From assembly GCF_011250645.1 (NCBI RefSeq), contig NZ_JAANNO010000005.1, positions 90,863 through 154,862 of the forward strand: 64,000 nt of DNA. Reading direction: 5' to 3'. The position numbers and the translations under genes were made by a program. This stretch comes from Motilibacter aurantiacus (lineage in GTDB: Bacteria > Actinomycetota > Actinomycetes > Motilibacterales > Motilibacteraceae). The notes under the pieces were generated by a model. The model saw only the letters and a list, made by a program, of their open reading frames with translations. It was not told the DNA's origin and did no database searches. Positions 34,768-43,094 of the stretch are shown piece after piece (the stretch's first letter is position 1; every line of letters begins with the position of its first letter).

Positions 34768-36201
34768 TCAGCTGACCGCGTCGAGGGCGTCCACGAGGCC
34801 GTAGCCGAACAGCGAGTTGTACGCCGTCGTGCCGGTGCACTGCGCGGCGGCCGCGCCGGTGGTCGGGCAGGGCAGCGGGTCGGCCTGGGCGCGCAGCAGC
34901 TGCAGCAGCTGGGCGGGGTCGGCCTTGGGGTGGGTCGACTTGAGCAGCGCGGCCACGCCGGCGACGTGCGGGGAGGCCATCGACGTGCCGGAGATCGTGC
35001 CGTAGCGGTCGCCGGGGAAAGTCGACAGGATGCTCGAGCCGGGGGCCGCTACGTCGATCTTGCCGTAGCCGTAGTTCGAGAAGCCCGACTTGGCCTTCGC
35101 CTGCGTCACCGAGGCGACCTGCACCACGCCCGGCGCCTCGGTCGGCAGGCTGAGGCACTCGGCGTCGACCGGGCGGGTCACGGGCGTGCTGTCGTCAGGG
35201 CTCGTCGCGTCCGTGGTCTTGTTCGCCAGGTCGTAGTTCTCGTTGCCGGCGGCGGCCACGTTGAAGACGTCCTGCTCCGTGGCGTACGCGATCGCCTTGA
35301 GCACCGCGTCCTGGACCGCGGCCTGGTCCTCGTCGCCCCGGCACCAGAACAGCCACGGGTCGACGTAGTAGCTGTTGTTCGTCACGTCGAAGTCGTGCTG
35401 GGCGGCCCACATGAAGCCGCAGATCGCAGCCTCCGGGTAGATGAGGCCGTCAGGGTTGACGACCTTCACCGCCGCGAGGGTGACGCCGGGGGCCACCCCG
35501 ACGACGCCCACGCCGTTGCGGGCAGCCGCGACCGTCCCGGCGACGTGCGTGCCGTGGTAGTCCGCCGTCGGGCTGGCCGGGCGCCACGAGCCGACGCTCG
35601 AGTCCGGCTTGCCGCTCAGGCAGTCGGTCGAGAGCGAGTCGTCGACCTGCGCGGCCAGGTCCTGGTGCGTGTCGTCGATGCCGTCGTCGAGGATGCCCAC
35701 GACCACGCGCTTGCTGCCCGGGTTGATCTCCTGGGCCTGCGTCGCCTTGATGAGCGGCAGGTCCCACTGCCGCGACTCCAGGGGGTCGGGCGTGACCGCG
35801 GACGCCGTCGCCCTCGCGGTCCGCCGGCCGGCCGATGCGACGGCGGTGGCGTCGTCGACGGAGGCCTCGATGCCGGCGGTCCGGGTCTGCCCCACCGACC
35901 AGATGTCGCCCTTGGGGCCGCGGGCGCGCAGGTTGTCGGCGAACTCGGGGTCGGACGACCGCGCGATGACCACGCCGATCTTCCGGTACGTCTCCACCAC
36001 GGTCCCGCCGTTGGCGACGACGGCCTCCGCGGCGGCTCGGGTGTGCGAGGAGTTCGGCTTGGTGTTGACGACGTAGCTGAGCAGCGGGCCGTCCTCGGCC
36101 GCGCTCGCCGGGGCCGAGGGCAGCGAGGCCCCCGCGGCCGCGAGCGCCGTGCCGAGGGCCAGGGTTCCGAGCCGGGAGGCCCGGCGTGGCGAAGAGATCA
36201 A
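34768..36201 (-). CDS. Secreted subtilisin-like serine protease (second copy)
   Basis: A 477-residue S8 peptidase, a close paralogue of the downstream gene. Signal peptide (RLGTLALGTALAAAGASLP), I9-type propeptide ([14 protein letters not shown]) and triad in [24 protein letters not shown] and [12 protein letters not shown] are all intact, and the last 40 residues are nearly identical to those of the first copy. TTG at 36201 has AGGAG 7 nt upstream. The pair arose by tandem duplication, but separate promoters and terminators suggest they are expressed independently. Confidence 0.9.
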   Translation of the reverse strand: MISSPRRASRLGTLALGTALAAAGASLPSAPASAAEDGPLLSYVVNTKPNSSHTRAAAEAVVANGGTVVETYRKIGVVIARSSDPEFADNLRARGPKGDIWSVGQTRTAGIEASVDDATAVASAGRRTARATASAVTPDPLESRQWDLPLIKATQAQEINPGSKRVVVGILDDGIDDTHQDLAAQVDDSLSTDCLSGKPDSSVGSWRPASPTADYHGTHVAGTVAAARNGVGVVGVAPGVTLAAVKVVNPDGLIYPEAAICGFMWAAQHDFDVTNNSYYVDPWLFWCRGDEDQAAVQDAVLKAIAYATEQDVFNVAAAGNENYDLANKTTDATSPDDSTPVTRPVDAECLSLPTEAPGVVQVASVTQAKAKSGFSNYGYGKIDVAAPGSSILSTFPGDRYGTISGTSMASPHVAGVAALLKSTHPKADPAQLLQLLRAQADPLPCPTTGAAAAQCTGTTAYNSLFGYGLVDALDAVS

Positions 36202-36249
36202 GGCAATACTCCTGCGACGAGCTGCGCGCCCCGGACGGGGCGACGCCGG

Positions 36250-36276
36250 AGGCTACCCCGGGTTCGTTTCCCGGGG
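36250..36276 (-). promoter_or_regulatory. Promoter and palindrome of the second subtilase
   Basis: Minus-strand TAGCCT (36255-36250) is a likely -10. Directly upstream is the perfect palindrome CCCCGGG-N7-CCCGGGG (36256-36276), which covers the -35 position and could be an operator. Confidence 0.4.
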
Positions 36277-36392
36277 ACGCGACTTCCGGGAAAAATGTGG
36301 CCGAAACGGTGCCGCGCCCGGAGCCCTGCTCCGGCGCGCCCGGTGCGCCGACGGGCCGCGACGCACCGCGCGGCGGCTGCTTTGATGCTTCC

Positions 36393-38516
36393 GTGACCGA
36401 CCCCACGCCCTCCGGCCCCGACGAGCTGACCTTCCCCCGCCTCTCGGCCCGCAGCCAGCGTTTCCGGCTCGGGGCGCCGCGCACCGTCACGGTGTCGCCC
36501 GACGGGGAGCGGGTGGTGTTCGTACGCTCCGGCGGGCCCTTCGACCGGGTCGGGCGGCTGCTGGTGCTCGACGTGCGCAGTGGCCAGGAGCGCGTGGTCG
36601 TCGACCCGCACACCCTGCTCTCGGCAGGCGAGGAGGACCTGCCGCCGCAGGAGCGGGCCCGGCGCGAGCGGTTGCGCGAGGGGGCGGGCGGCGTGACCGC
36701 GTACGCCGTCGACCGGGACTGCCGGGTCGCGGCGCTCGCCCTCGGGGGGCGCGTCGTGGTGGCCGACCTCGTCGCCGGCACGGCCCGCCTGCTCGGCACC
36801 GCGACCCCTGCCGTCGACCCGCGCCCCTCTCCCACCGGCGGGCACGTGGCGTACGTCGCGGGGGGCGCGCTGCGGGCCGTGTCCCTGGACGCCGGGGACG
36901 ACCGCCCGCTCGCCGAGCCCGACGGCCCGGACGTGACGTGGGGGCTCGCGGACTTCGTCGCCGCGGAAGAGATGCACCGCTACCGCGGCTTCTGGTGGTC
37001 GCCCGACGGCGAGCGCCTGCTCGCGGCCCGCGTCGACGAGTCGCCCGTGCAGCGCTGGCACATCGCCGACCCCGCGCACCCGGAGCGGCCGGCGACCGAG
37101 CTCGCCTACCCGGCTGCCGGCACGGCGAACGCCGACGTACGGCTCGCCTGCCTGGGGCTGGACGGCTCACAGGTCCCGGTCCAGTGGGATGCATCGCAGT
37201 TCCCGTATCTCGCTTCGGTGTCTTGGGCTTCGGGCTTCGACCCTCTCCTGCACGTGCAGGCACGCGACCAGCGGTCTGCCCGGGCCCTCGCCGTCGACGC
37301 GGCGAGCGGTGCGACCCGCGTCGTGCACGAGCAGTCCGACGAGCACTGGCTGGAGCTCGTGCCGGGTGCACCCGCATGGCTCCCCGACGGCCGGCTGCTG
37401 ACGACGCTGGACGACGGCGACACCCGCCGGCTGGCGGTCGACGGGGCGGCGGTCACGCCCCCCGGCCTGCAGGTCGAGGCCGTCACCGCGGTCGACAGCG
37501 ACGGGGTGGTCTTCTCCGGCACCTCGGACGGCTACTCGGCGGGGCCGTGGCTCTGGCGGGCGGACGGCACGCTGGAGCGGCTCGCCCCGGCCGAGGGCGT
37601 GTTCTCGCTGCAGCGGGGCGGCGGCACCGTGGTGCTCACCGGCTCCACTCCGACGACGCAGGCCGCGACGCGCGTCTGCCGGCCGGACCGGCCCGAGCAG
37701 GTGTTGCGCAGCGACGCCGCGCGGTTCCCGTTCCCCGCCGCCCCGGACAGCATCTTCGCTGCCGGGCCGCGCGGGGTGCGGACGGCGGTCGTGCTGCCGC
37801 GCGCGCAGGCCGAGGGCCCCTTGCCGGTCCTGCTCGACCCGTACGGCGGGCCGGGCCACCGCGAGGTGGTCGCCGCCCAGGGCGCGTGGCTCGAGCCGCA
37901 GTGGCTGGCCGACCAAGGCTTCGCCGTGGTGGTCGCCGACGGCCGCGGCACGCCGGGGCGCGGGCCGCGCTGGGAGCGGGAGATCGCCGGCGGCCGCTGG
38001 GCGCAGGCCGTGCTGGAGGACCAGGTGGACGCGCTGCGCGCGGCGGCCGAACGCTACCCCGGGCGCCTCGACCTCTCCCGGGTCGCGATCCGCGGCTGGT
38101 CCTTCGGCGGCTACCTGGCGGCGCTCGCCGTGCTGCGCCGCCCCGACGTCTTCTGCGCCGCGATCGCCGGCGCCCCGGTCACCGACTGGAGCCTCTACGA
38201 CACCCACTACACCGAGCGCTACCTCGGCTCGCCCGCCGAGCATCCCGACCGGTACGCCGCGAACAGCCTGCTGGACGACGCCCCCGGCCTGCAACGGCCG
38301 CTGCTGCTCATCCACGGCCTCGCCGACGACAACGTGGTCGCCGCGCACACGCTGCGGCTCTCCACCGCGCTGCTGGCGGCAGGCCGGCCGCACACCGTGC
38401 TGCCGCTGTCCGGTGTCAGCCACATGACGCCTCAGGAGTCCGTCGCCGAGAACCTCCTGCTGCTGCAGGTGGAGTTCCTCAGGGACGCCCTGCGCCGGCC
38501 CGCTCCGCCCGACTGA
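36393..38516 (+). CDS. Prolyl oligopeptidase family (S9, dipeptidyl peptidase IV-like) peptidase
   Basis: A 707-residue serine peptidase. The N-terminal half is a beta-propeller of the DPP IV type (VTVSPDGERVVFVRSG, LADFVAAEEMHRYRGFWWSPDG); EEMHRYRG resembles the Glu-containing substrate N-terminus site of DPP IV. The C-terminal alpha/beta-hydrolase has Ser in GWSFGGY, Asp in HGLADDN and His in GVSHM. No signal peptide is seen, so it is probably cytoplasmic. GTG at 36393 was chosen by homology. It may process imported peptides. Codons around 37185-37260 are noticeably less GC-rich than the rest. Confidence 0.9.
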   Translation: MTDPTPSGPDELTFPRLSARSQRFRLGAPRTVTVSPDGERVVFVRSGGPFDRVGRLLVLDVRSGQERVVVDPHTLLSAGEEDLPPQERARRERLREGAGGVTAYAVDRDCRVAALALGGRVVVADLVAGTARLLGTATPAVDPRPSPTGGHVAYVAGGALRAVSLDAGDDRPLAEPDGPDVTWGLADFVAAEEMHRYRGFWWSPDGERLLAARVDESPVQRWHIADPAHPERPATELAYPAAGTANADVRLACLGLDGSQVPVQWDASQFPYLASVSWASGFDPLLHVQARDQRSARALAVDAASGATRVVHEQSDEHWLELVPGAPAWLPDGRLLTTLDDGDTRRLAVDGAAVTPPGLQVEAVTAVDSDGVVFSGTSDGYSAGPWLWRADGTLERLAPAEGVFSLQRGGGTVVLTGSTPTTQAATRVCRPDRPEQVLRSDAARFPFPAAPDSIFAAGPRGVRTAVVLPRAQAEGPLPVLLDPYGGPGHREVVAAQGAWLEPQWLADQGFAVVVADGRGTPGRGPRWEREIAGGRWAQAVLEDQVDALRAAAERYPGRLDLSRVAIRGWSFGGYLAALAVLRRPDVFCAAIAGAPVTDWSLYDTHYTERYLGSPAEHPDRYAANSLLDDAPGLQRPLLLIHGLADDNVVAAHTLRLSTALLAAGRPHTVLPLSGVSHMTPQESVAENLLLLQVEFLRDALRRPAPPD

Positions 38517-39660
38517 CGCCGAGGGCGGCCGGCGCGGCGAAGCGCCGGTAGAGCGCGACGTGCGCGGCGGCCGCCGCCTCCCAGGTGTGGCGGGCGGCGA
38601 GCGCGCGCCCGGCCCGTCGCATGGCCGGGTCCGGCGCGTGGACCAGCTCGCCGAGCTCCCAGGCCATCGCAGCCGGCGACGCCGCGAGCGCGACGGCCCC
38701 GCCGAACGTCTCGCGCACCTGTGGCGCGTCCGGCAGCACGACGGGGACGCCGGCGGCGAGCGCCTCGAGGGCCGGGCCGGTCGCGCCCTCGGCGCACGCG
38801 ACAGCCACCGCCGAGGCCGCCGCGACCAGCGCCGGCATCTCCTCCTCCGGCACCCCCGCGAGCACCAGCGGGCGTACGCCGAGGTGAGCCGCGCGGGCGT
38901 CGACCAGCGTGCGGTAGGCCGGGTCGTCGAGCGCCGGCGACGGGCACGCCAGCACGAGCCGGACGTCCTCGAGCTCGGGCCCCAGCGCGGCGAATGCCTC
39001 GACGAGCTCGAGCGTGCGCAACCGCTCCTCGACCGGCCCGACCGCCAGGACGTACCTTCCCAGCCGGGAGCGCCAGGACCGGCGCGCCGCCGTCGCGACC
39101 GGGTCGGCCTCGTCCGCGGCCGCCACGAAGCGGGCGGCGTCCACGCCGGGCGGGATCACGGTCGCCGCGGTGGCGTGCTCCTTGGCGAGCCGGGCTGCGA
39201 GGGCGGAGGACAGGCAGACGTGGGCGTACGCGCCGGCGGGGCCGAGCGGGCGGCCGGGCGCCGCGGGCTCCAGGTCGTGCACGGTGCGCACGCACGCCCC
39301 GACGGCCGCCGCGCTCACCGGGTCCTGCGCGTGCACCACGTCGTAGTCGTACGCGCGGAACACGTCCCGGAGCACGGCGGCTGCGGTCGCGGCCCGTTCC
39401 GGGGCGGGCTGCGCCGGGTCCTCGGCCACCGGCACCACCTGCAGGCCGACGGCCGGGTGCACGTGCCGGTAGAAGCCGGCCCCCGCCCCCCGGCCGAGGC
39501 CCCAGACGGTCACGTCCTGGCCGAGCCGGCCGAGCGCCTCGGCGAGCGCGAGCGTGTGCACCACGTGCGGGCGTGCCCGCGTCGTCCCCGTCACCAGCGC
39601 GATGCGGAGCGGTCGCTCACCGGGCGGGCCGGACCGGTCCCGCAGGTCGACTGTGCGCAT
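38479..39660 (-). CDS. Glycosyltransferase family 4 (MSMEG_0565-like)
   Basis: A 393-residue GT-B glycosyltransferase. The N-terminal acceptor domain begins LRIALVTGTTRARPHVVHTL; the linker VIPPGVDAARF and the C-terminal donor site (PALEALAAGVPVVLPD, with the EX7E-type region at GATGPALE) are typical of GT4. The opening and GAGFYRHV resemble the MSMEG_0565 family, which elsewhere sits in a nitrilase-associated cluster that is absent here. Its last 38 bp overlap the end of the convergent S9 peptidase gene. Donor and acceptor sugars are unknown. Confidence 0.8.
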   Translation of the reverse strand: MRTVDLRDRSGPPGERPLRIALVTGTTRARPHVVHTLALAEALGRLGQDVTVWGLGRGAGAGFYRHVHPAVGLQVVPVAEDPAQPAPERAATAAAVLRDVFRAYDYDVVHAQDPVSAAAVGACVRTVHDLEPAAPGRPLGPAGAYAHVCLSSALAARLAKEHATAATVIPPGVDAARFVAAADEADPVATAARRSWRSRLGRYVLAVGPVEERLRTLELVEAFAALGPELEDVRLVLACPSPALDDPAYRTLVDARAAHLGVRPLVLAGVPEEEMPALVAAASAVAVACAEGATGPALEALAAGVPVVLPDAPQVRETFGGAVALAASPAAMAWELGELVHAPDPAMRRAGRALAARHTWEAAAAAHVALYRRFAAPAALGVSRAERAGAGRP

Positions 39661-39811
39661 GCCGCAAGTTGACGAAACAGGTGTTCCGCGGGTGTTGCCG
39701 AGCGGCCACGATCCGGTAACGGTCGCCGGGACGCGGAGCCGTCAGCCGCGTCGCGTGCGCCGGTCCCGCAGCCCGCGGAGCAGCCGCAGCCCCAGCCGCT
39801 CGCCCTGCCCG

Positions 39812-39895
39812 TCAGCCTCCTCGCGCGGAGGGCAGGAGGACGACGCCGGCGACGGCCACGAGGACGACGACGACCCAGAGGGCCCGGAGCGGCAT
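39812..39895 (-). CDS. Candidate 27-residue single-span membrane peptide
   Basis: An ATG at 39895 with AAGGA 8 nt upstream opens a 27-codon frame. The product has a basic start (MPLRALW) and a hydrophobic run of about 16 residues (VVVVLVAVAGVVLLP), then ends SARGG. It lies just past the dpp terminator on the same strand, so it would need its own promoter or read-through. It could be chance; conservation would decide. Confidence 0.25.
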   Translation of the reverse strand: MPLRALWVVVVLVAVAGVVLLPSARGG

Positions 39896-39908
39896 GCTCG
39901 GGGTCCTT

Positions 39909-39947
39909 CCCCCGGCACCGCCCGGGCACGCCGGGCGGTGCCGGGGG
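39909..39947 (-). terminator. Terminator of the dpp operon
   Basis: A perfect 17-bp stem (39909-39925 with 39931-39947) with a 5-nt loop, 13 nt after the dppF stop. Confidence 0.85.
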
Positions 39948-39959
39948 CCGCCCGGGCGG

Positions 39960-40979
39960 TCAGCCGGCGAGCTGCTGGACCGTCTTCTCCTCGGCGAAGT
40001 GGCAGGCGCTCGGGTGCGGGTGCGCGGCCCGGTCGACGAGCGGCGGCGGCTCGGTCGCGCACACGTCCTGCGCCTTCCAGCACCGCGTCCGGAAGCGGCA
40101 CCCCGACGGCGGGTTGGCCGGGCTGGGAACGTCGCCGGTCAGCAGGATCCGCTCGCGGGAGTTGCGCTTGGTCGGGTCCGGCACCGGCACCGCCGACAGC
40201 AGCGCCTGGGTGTAGGGGTGCGTCGGGTGGTCGTAGATGTCGGAGTCGCTGCCGATCTCCACGATGCTGCCGAGGTACATGACCGCGACCCGGTCGGAGA
40301 TGTGGCGCACCACCGACAGGTCGTGGGCGATGAAGATGTACGACAGCCCGAGGTCACGCTGGAGGCTGTCGAGCAGGTTCATCACCTGGGCCTGCACCGA
40401 CACGTCGAGCGCCGAGACCGGCTCGTCGCAGACGATGATCTCCGGGCGGAGCGCGAGCCCGCGAGCGATGCCGATGCGCTGGCGCTGGCCGCCGGAGAAC
40501 TGGTGCGGGTAGCGGTTGATGTGCTCGGGGTTGAGCCCGACCAGGTCGAGCAGCTCCTGCACCCGCCGGCGGCGGTCGCCCTTGGGCGCCACCTCCGGGT
40601 GGATCTCGTACGGCTCGCCGATGATGTCGCCGACGGTCATGCGCGGGTTCAGCGACGCGTACGGGTCCTGCATGACCATCTGGATGCTGCGCCGCATCTC
40701 GGCGAACTCGCGGCCCTTGAGCGAGTAGATGTCCTTGCCGCGCCAGGTGACGCTGCCGGACGTCGGCTTCTCCAGCGACATGATCAGCTTGGCCAGCGTG
40801 GACTTGCCGCAGCCGGACTCGCCGACGATCCCGAGCGTCTCGCCCTTCCTGAGGTCGAAGCTGACCCCGTCGACGGCGCGGACGGCCCCGATCTGGCGCC
40901 GCAGGACGACGCCCTGGGTCAGCGGGAAGTGCTTGACGAGGTCACGGACCTCGAGGACGGACTCACCGTGCGTCGGCAC
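39960..40979 (-). CDS. dppF: Peptide ABC transporter ATPase DppF
   Basis: A 339-residue ATPase of an oligopeptide/dipeptide importer. Walker A GESGCGKST, signature FSGGQRQR and Walker B IVCDEPVSALD are intact. The C-terminal oligo/HPY region with CRFRTRCWKAQDVC is typical of peptide transporter ATPases. The GTG at 40979 has GGGAG 9 nt upstream and overlaps the end of dppD by 17 bp; a TTG seven codons earlier is the alternative. It is the last gene of the operon. Confidence 0.93.
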   Translation of the reverse strand: MPTHGESVLEVRDLVKHFPLTQGVVLRRQIGAVRAVDGVSFDLRKGETLGIVGESGCGKSTLAKLIMSLEKPTSGSVTWRGKDIYSLKGREFAEMRRSIQMVMQDPYASLNPRMTVGDIIGEPYEIHPEVAPKGDRRRRVQELLDLVGLNPEHINRYPHQFSGGQRQRIGIARGLALRPEIIVCDEPVSALDVSVQAQVMNLLDSLQRDLGLSYIFIAHDLSVVRHISDRVAVMYLGSIVEIGSDSDIYDHPTHPYTQALLSAVPVPDPTKRNSRERILLTGDVPSPANPPSGCRFRTRCWKAQDVCATEPPPLVDRAAHPHPSACHFAEEKTVQQLAG

Positions 40980-42105
40980 CTGGCACCGCTCCCTGCGCAA
41001 TGTCGTCCTCCGGCGCCTGCCCGAGGACAGGGTCGGAGGTGTGGTCCTCGGAGGCGGCCCGCTCCTGCGGGCTGGCGAGCACCTCCTCCCAGTAGTGGCA
41101 CGCGCTGCCCCGCCCCGGCGCCACCTGGTACAGCGGCGGCACCTGCTCCACGCACGGCCCCTGGCGGGCGAACGCGCAGCGCGGGTGGAAGGGGCACCCC
41201 GAGGGGATGCGCATGAGGTTGGGCGGCAGGCCCTTGATCGCGTAGAGCTCCTCGCCCTTCTGGTCGACCCGGGGGATCGACTGCAGCAGCCCCTTGGTGT
41301 AGGGGTGCGCCGGCGCCGAGAAGATGTCGTAGACCGAGGCCCGCTCGACGATCCGCCCGGTGTACATGACGGCGATCTCGTCGGCGACGTCGGCGACGAC
41401 GCCGAGGTCGTGGGTGATGAGGATCAGGCCCATGTCGCGCTCGCGCTGCAGGTCCTTGAGCAGGTCCATGATCTGGGCCTGCACGGTGACGTCGAGCGCC
41501 GTCGTCGGCTCGTCGGCGATGAGCACGGCCGGGTCGAGCGCGATCGCCATCGCGATCATGATGCGCTGGCGCATGCCGCCGGAGAACTGGTGCGGGTAGT
41601 CGTTGACCCGCTCCCGCGCGGCCGGGATCCGGACGCGCTCCATCAGCTCGATGGCCTTCTCCCGGGCCTCCTTCTTCGAGGCGCCGCGGTGCACGCGGAA
41701 CATCTCCCCGATCTGGTAGCCCACCGACATCACCGGGTTGAGCGAGGAGAGCGCGTCCTGGAAGATCATCGCGATCTTCTCCCCGCGGTACGCCCGCCGC
41801 TCGCGCTCGGGGAGCGCGAGCAGGTTGCGACCCCGGAAGCGCACTTCACCTCCGGTCACGTAGCCGGGAGGGGTGTCGAGGATGCCCATGATGGCCTGGG
41901 CCGTGACGCTCTTGCCCGAGCCGGACTCGCCGAGCACGGCGAGCGTCTTCCCCGCCTGCAGCGAGTAGCTCACGCCGTTGACGGCGTGAGCCACCCCGTC
42001 GCGGGTGCGGAACTCGACGTGCAGGTCGTCCACCTCGAGCAGCGGGGCGGTGGGGTCCTCCCCCGGCGCCGCGGTGCTCTTGCTGAGGTCCAGCGTGCTG
42101 CTCAT
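40963..42105 (-). CDS. dppD: Peptide ABC transporter ATPase DppD
   Basis: A 380-residue ATPase, partner of DppF. Walker A GESGSGKSV, signature FSGGMRQR and Walker B LIADEPTTALD are intact, and CPFHPRCAFARQGPC marks the oligo/HPY C-terminus. GAGGAG lies about 10 nt before the ATG at 42105, just after the dppC stop. The C-terminal extension after HYWEEV is acidic and longer than usual. Confidence 0.94.
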   Translation of the reverse strand: MSSTLDLSKSTAAPGEDPTAPLLEVDDLHVEFRTRDGVAHAVNGVSYSLQAGKTLAVLGESGSGKSVTAQAIMGILDTPPGYVTGGEVRFRGRNLLALPERERRAYRGEKIAMIFQDALSSLNPVMSVGYQIGEMFRVHRGASKKEAREKAIELMERVRIPAARERVNDYPHQFSGGMRQRIMIAMAIALDPAVLIADEPTTALDVTVQAQIMDLLKDLQRERDMGLILITHDLGVVADVADEIAVMYTGRIVERASVYDIFSAPAHPYTKGLLQSIPRVDQKGEELYAIKGLPPNLMRIPSGCPFHPRCAFARQGPCVEQVPPLYQVAPGRGSACHYWEEVLASPQERAASEDHTSDPVLGQAPEDDIAQGAVPGADAR

Positions 42106-42119
42106 GGTCTCGGCGCTCC

Positions 42120-43094
42120 TCATCGCAGCTTGGGGTCGAGGGCGTCGCGAACGGCCTCGCCGAGCAGGATGAAGCTCAGCACGGCCAGGCTGAGCGCGCC
42201 GGCGGGGAAGAACAGGATGTGACGGGCACGGCCCCAGTACTGCTGGGCGTCGGCGATCTGCAGGCCCCAGGAGATGGTCGGCGGCTTCACCCCGATGCCG
42301 AGGAACGAGTACGTCGCCTCGGCCGCAACGACGCCGCCCAGCGAGATGGTCGTCACGACGATGACCGGTGCGAGCGCGTTGGGGACCACGTGACGCAGCA
42401 GGATGCGCATCCGGCTGGCCCCCAGCGACCGCGCGGCGCTGACGAAGTCGGCGTCGCGGACGGAGATGACCGCCGATCTGGCGATGCGGGCCGTGCTCAT
42501 CCAGCCGAACAGGGTGAGCGCGAGGACCACGCCCCAGATGCTCGGCAGGTCCAGCGTGACCAGGATGATCAGGCCGGCGAGGAAGTACGGAATCCCGTTG
42601 AAGATGTCGAGGATGCGCGACAGGATCGAGTCCGTCAGCCCCCCGTAGAACCCCGCGATCGCCCCGAGCGGCCCGCCGATCAGGAAGGTGGCGAAGACGA
42701 CGACGAAGCCGACGGCCAGCGAGTTGCGCGTGCCGTAGATGATGTTCGCGTAGACGTCGCAGCCCTGGAAGTCTCGGCCGAACCAGTGCTCGGAGCTGGG
42801 CGAGGCCAGCGACTCGGACAGCACGCACTGGTTGGAGTCGTAGGCGTCGATGCTGCTGAACAGCCCCGGCGCGATGGCGATGGCCACGTACACCGCGATG
42901 ATCGCGCTGGAGATCCAGAACACCGGGCTGCGCCGCAGCTCCCGCCAGGCGTCGGCCGCGAGGCTGGCGCGGCGCTCCTCGGGGTCCGGTGGGCTCGTCG
43001 AGACCGGGCCCAGCTCACCCGCGGGGTCCGTGCCGGGCACCGCTGCCTTGTCGCCGATGCCGCCGGCGCCGGTCTGCACGTTCGTGTCAGTCAT
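42120..43094 (-). CDS. dppC: Peptide ABC transporter permease DppC
   Basis: A 324-residue inner-membrane permease. An N-terminal cytoplasmic extension (about 50 residues, with DPEERRASLAADAWRELRRSP) precedes six membrane helices. The EAA loop that contacts the ATPases is near SAARSLGASRMRILLRHVVPN. The ATG overlaps the dppB stop by 8 bp. An insert with two cysteines (NQCVLSES, GCDVYAN) lies in the first outside loop. Confidence 0.92.
   Translation of the reverse strand: MTDTNVQTGAGGIGDKAAVPGTDPAGELGPVSTSPPDPEERRASLAADAWRELRRSPVFWISSAIIAVYVAIAIAPGLFSSIDAYDSNQCVLSESLASPSSEHWFGRDFQGCDVYANIIYGTRNSLAVGFVVVFATFLIGGPLGAIAGFYGGLTDSILSRILDIFNGIPYFLAGLIILVTLDLPSIWGVVLALTLFGWMSTARIARSAVISVRDADFVSAARSLGASRMRILLRHVVPNALAPVIVVTTISLGGVVAAEATYSFLGIGVKPPTISWGLQIADAQQYWGRARHILFFPAGALSLAVLSFILLGEAVRDALDPKLR

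Larger units (their letters stand above)
39661..39959. other. Intergenic interval between glycosyltransferase and dppF
   Basis: About 300 bp holding the glycosyltransferase promoter region, a possible 27-codon frame (39812-39895) and the dpp terminator (39909-39947). Nothing else is recognisable. Confidence 0.5.
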
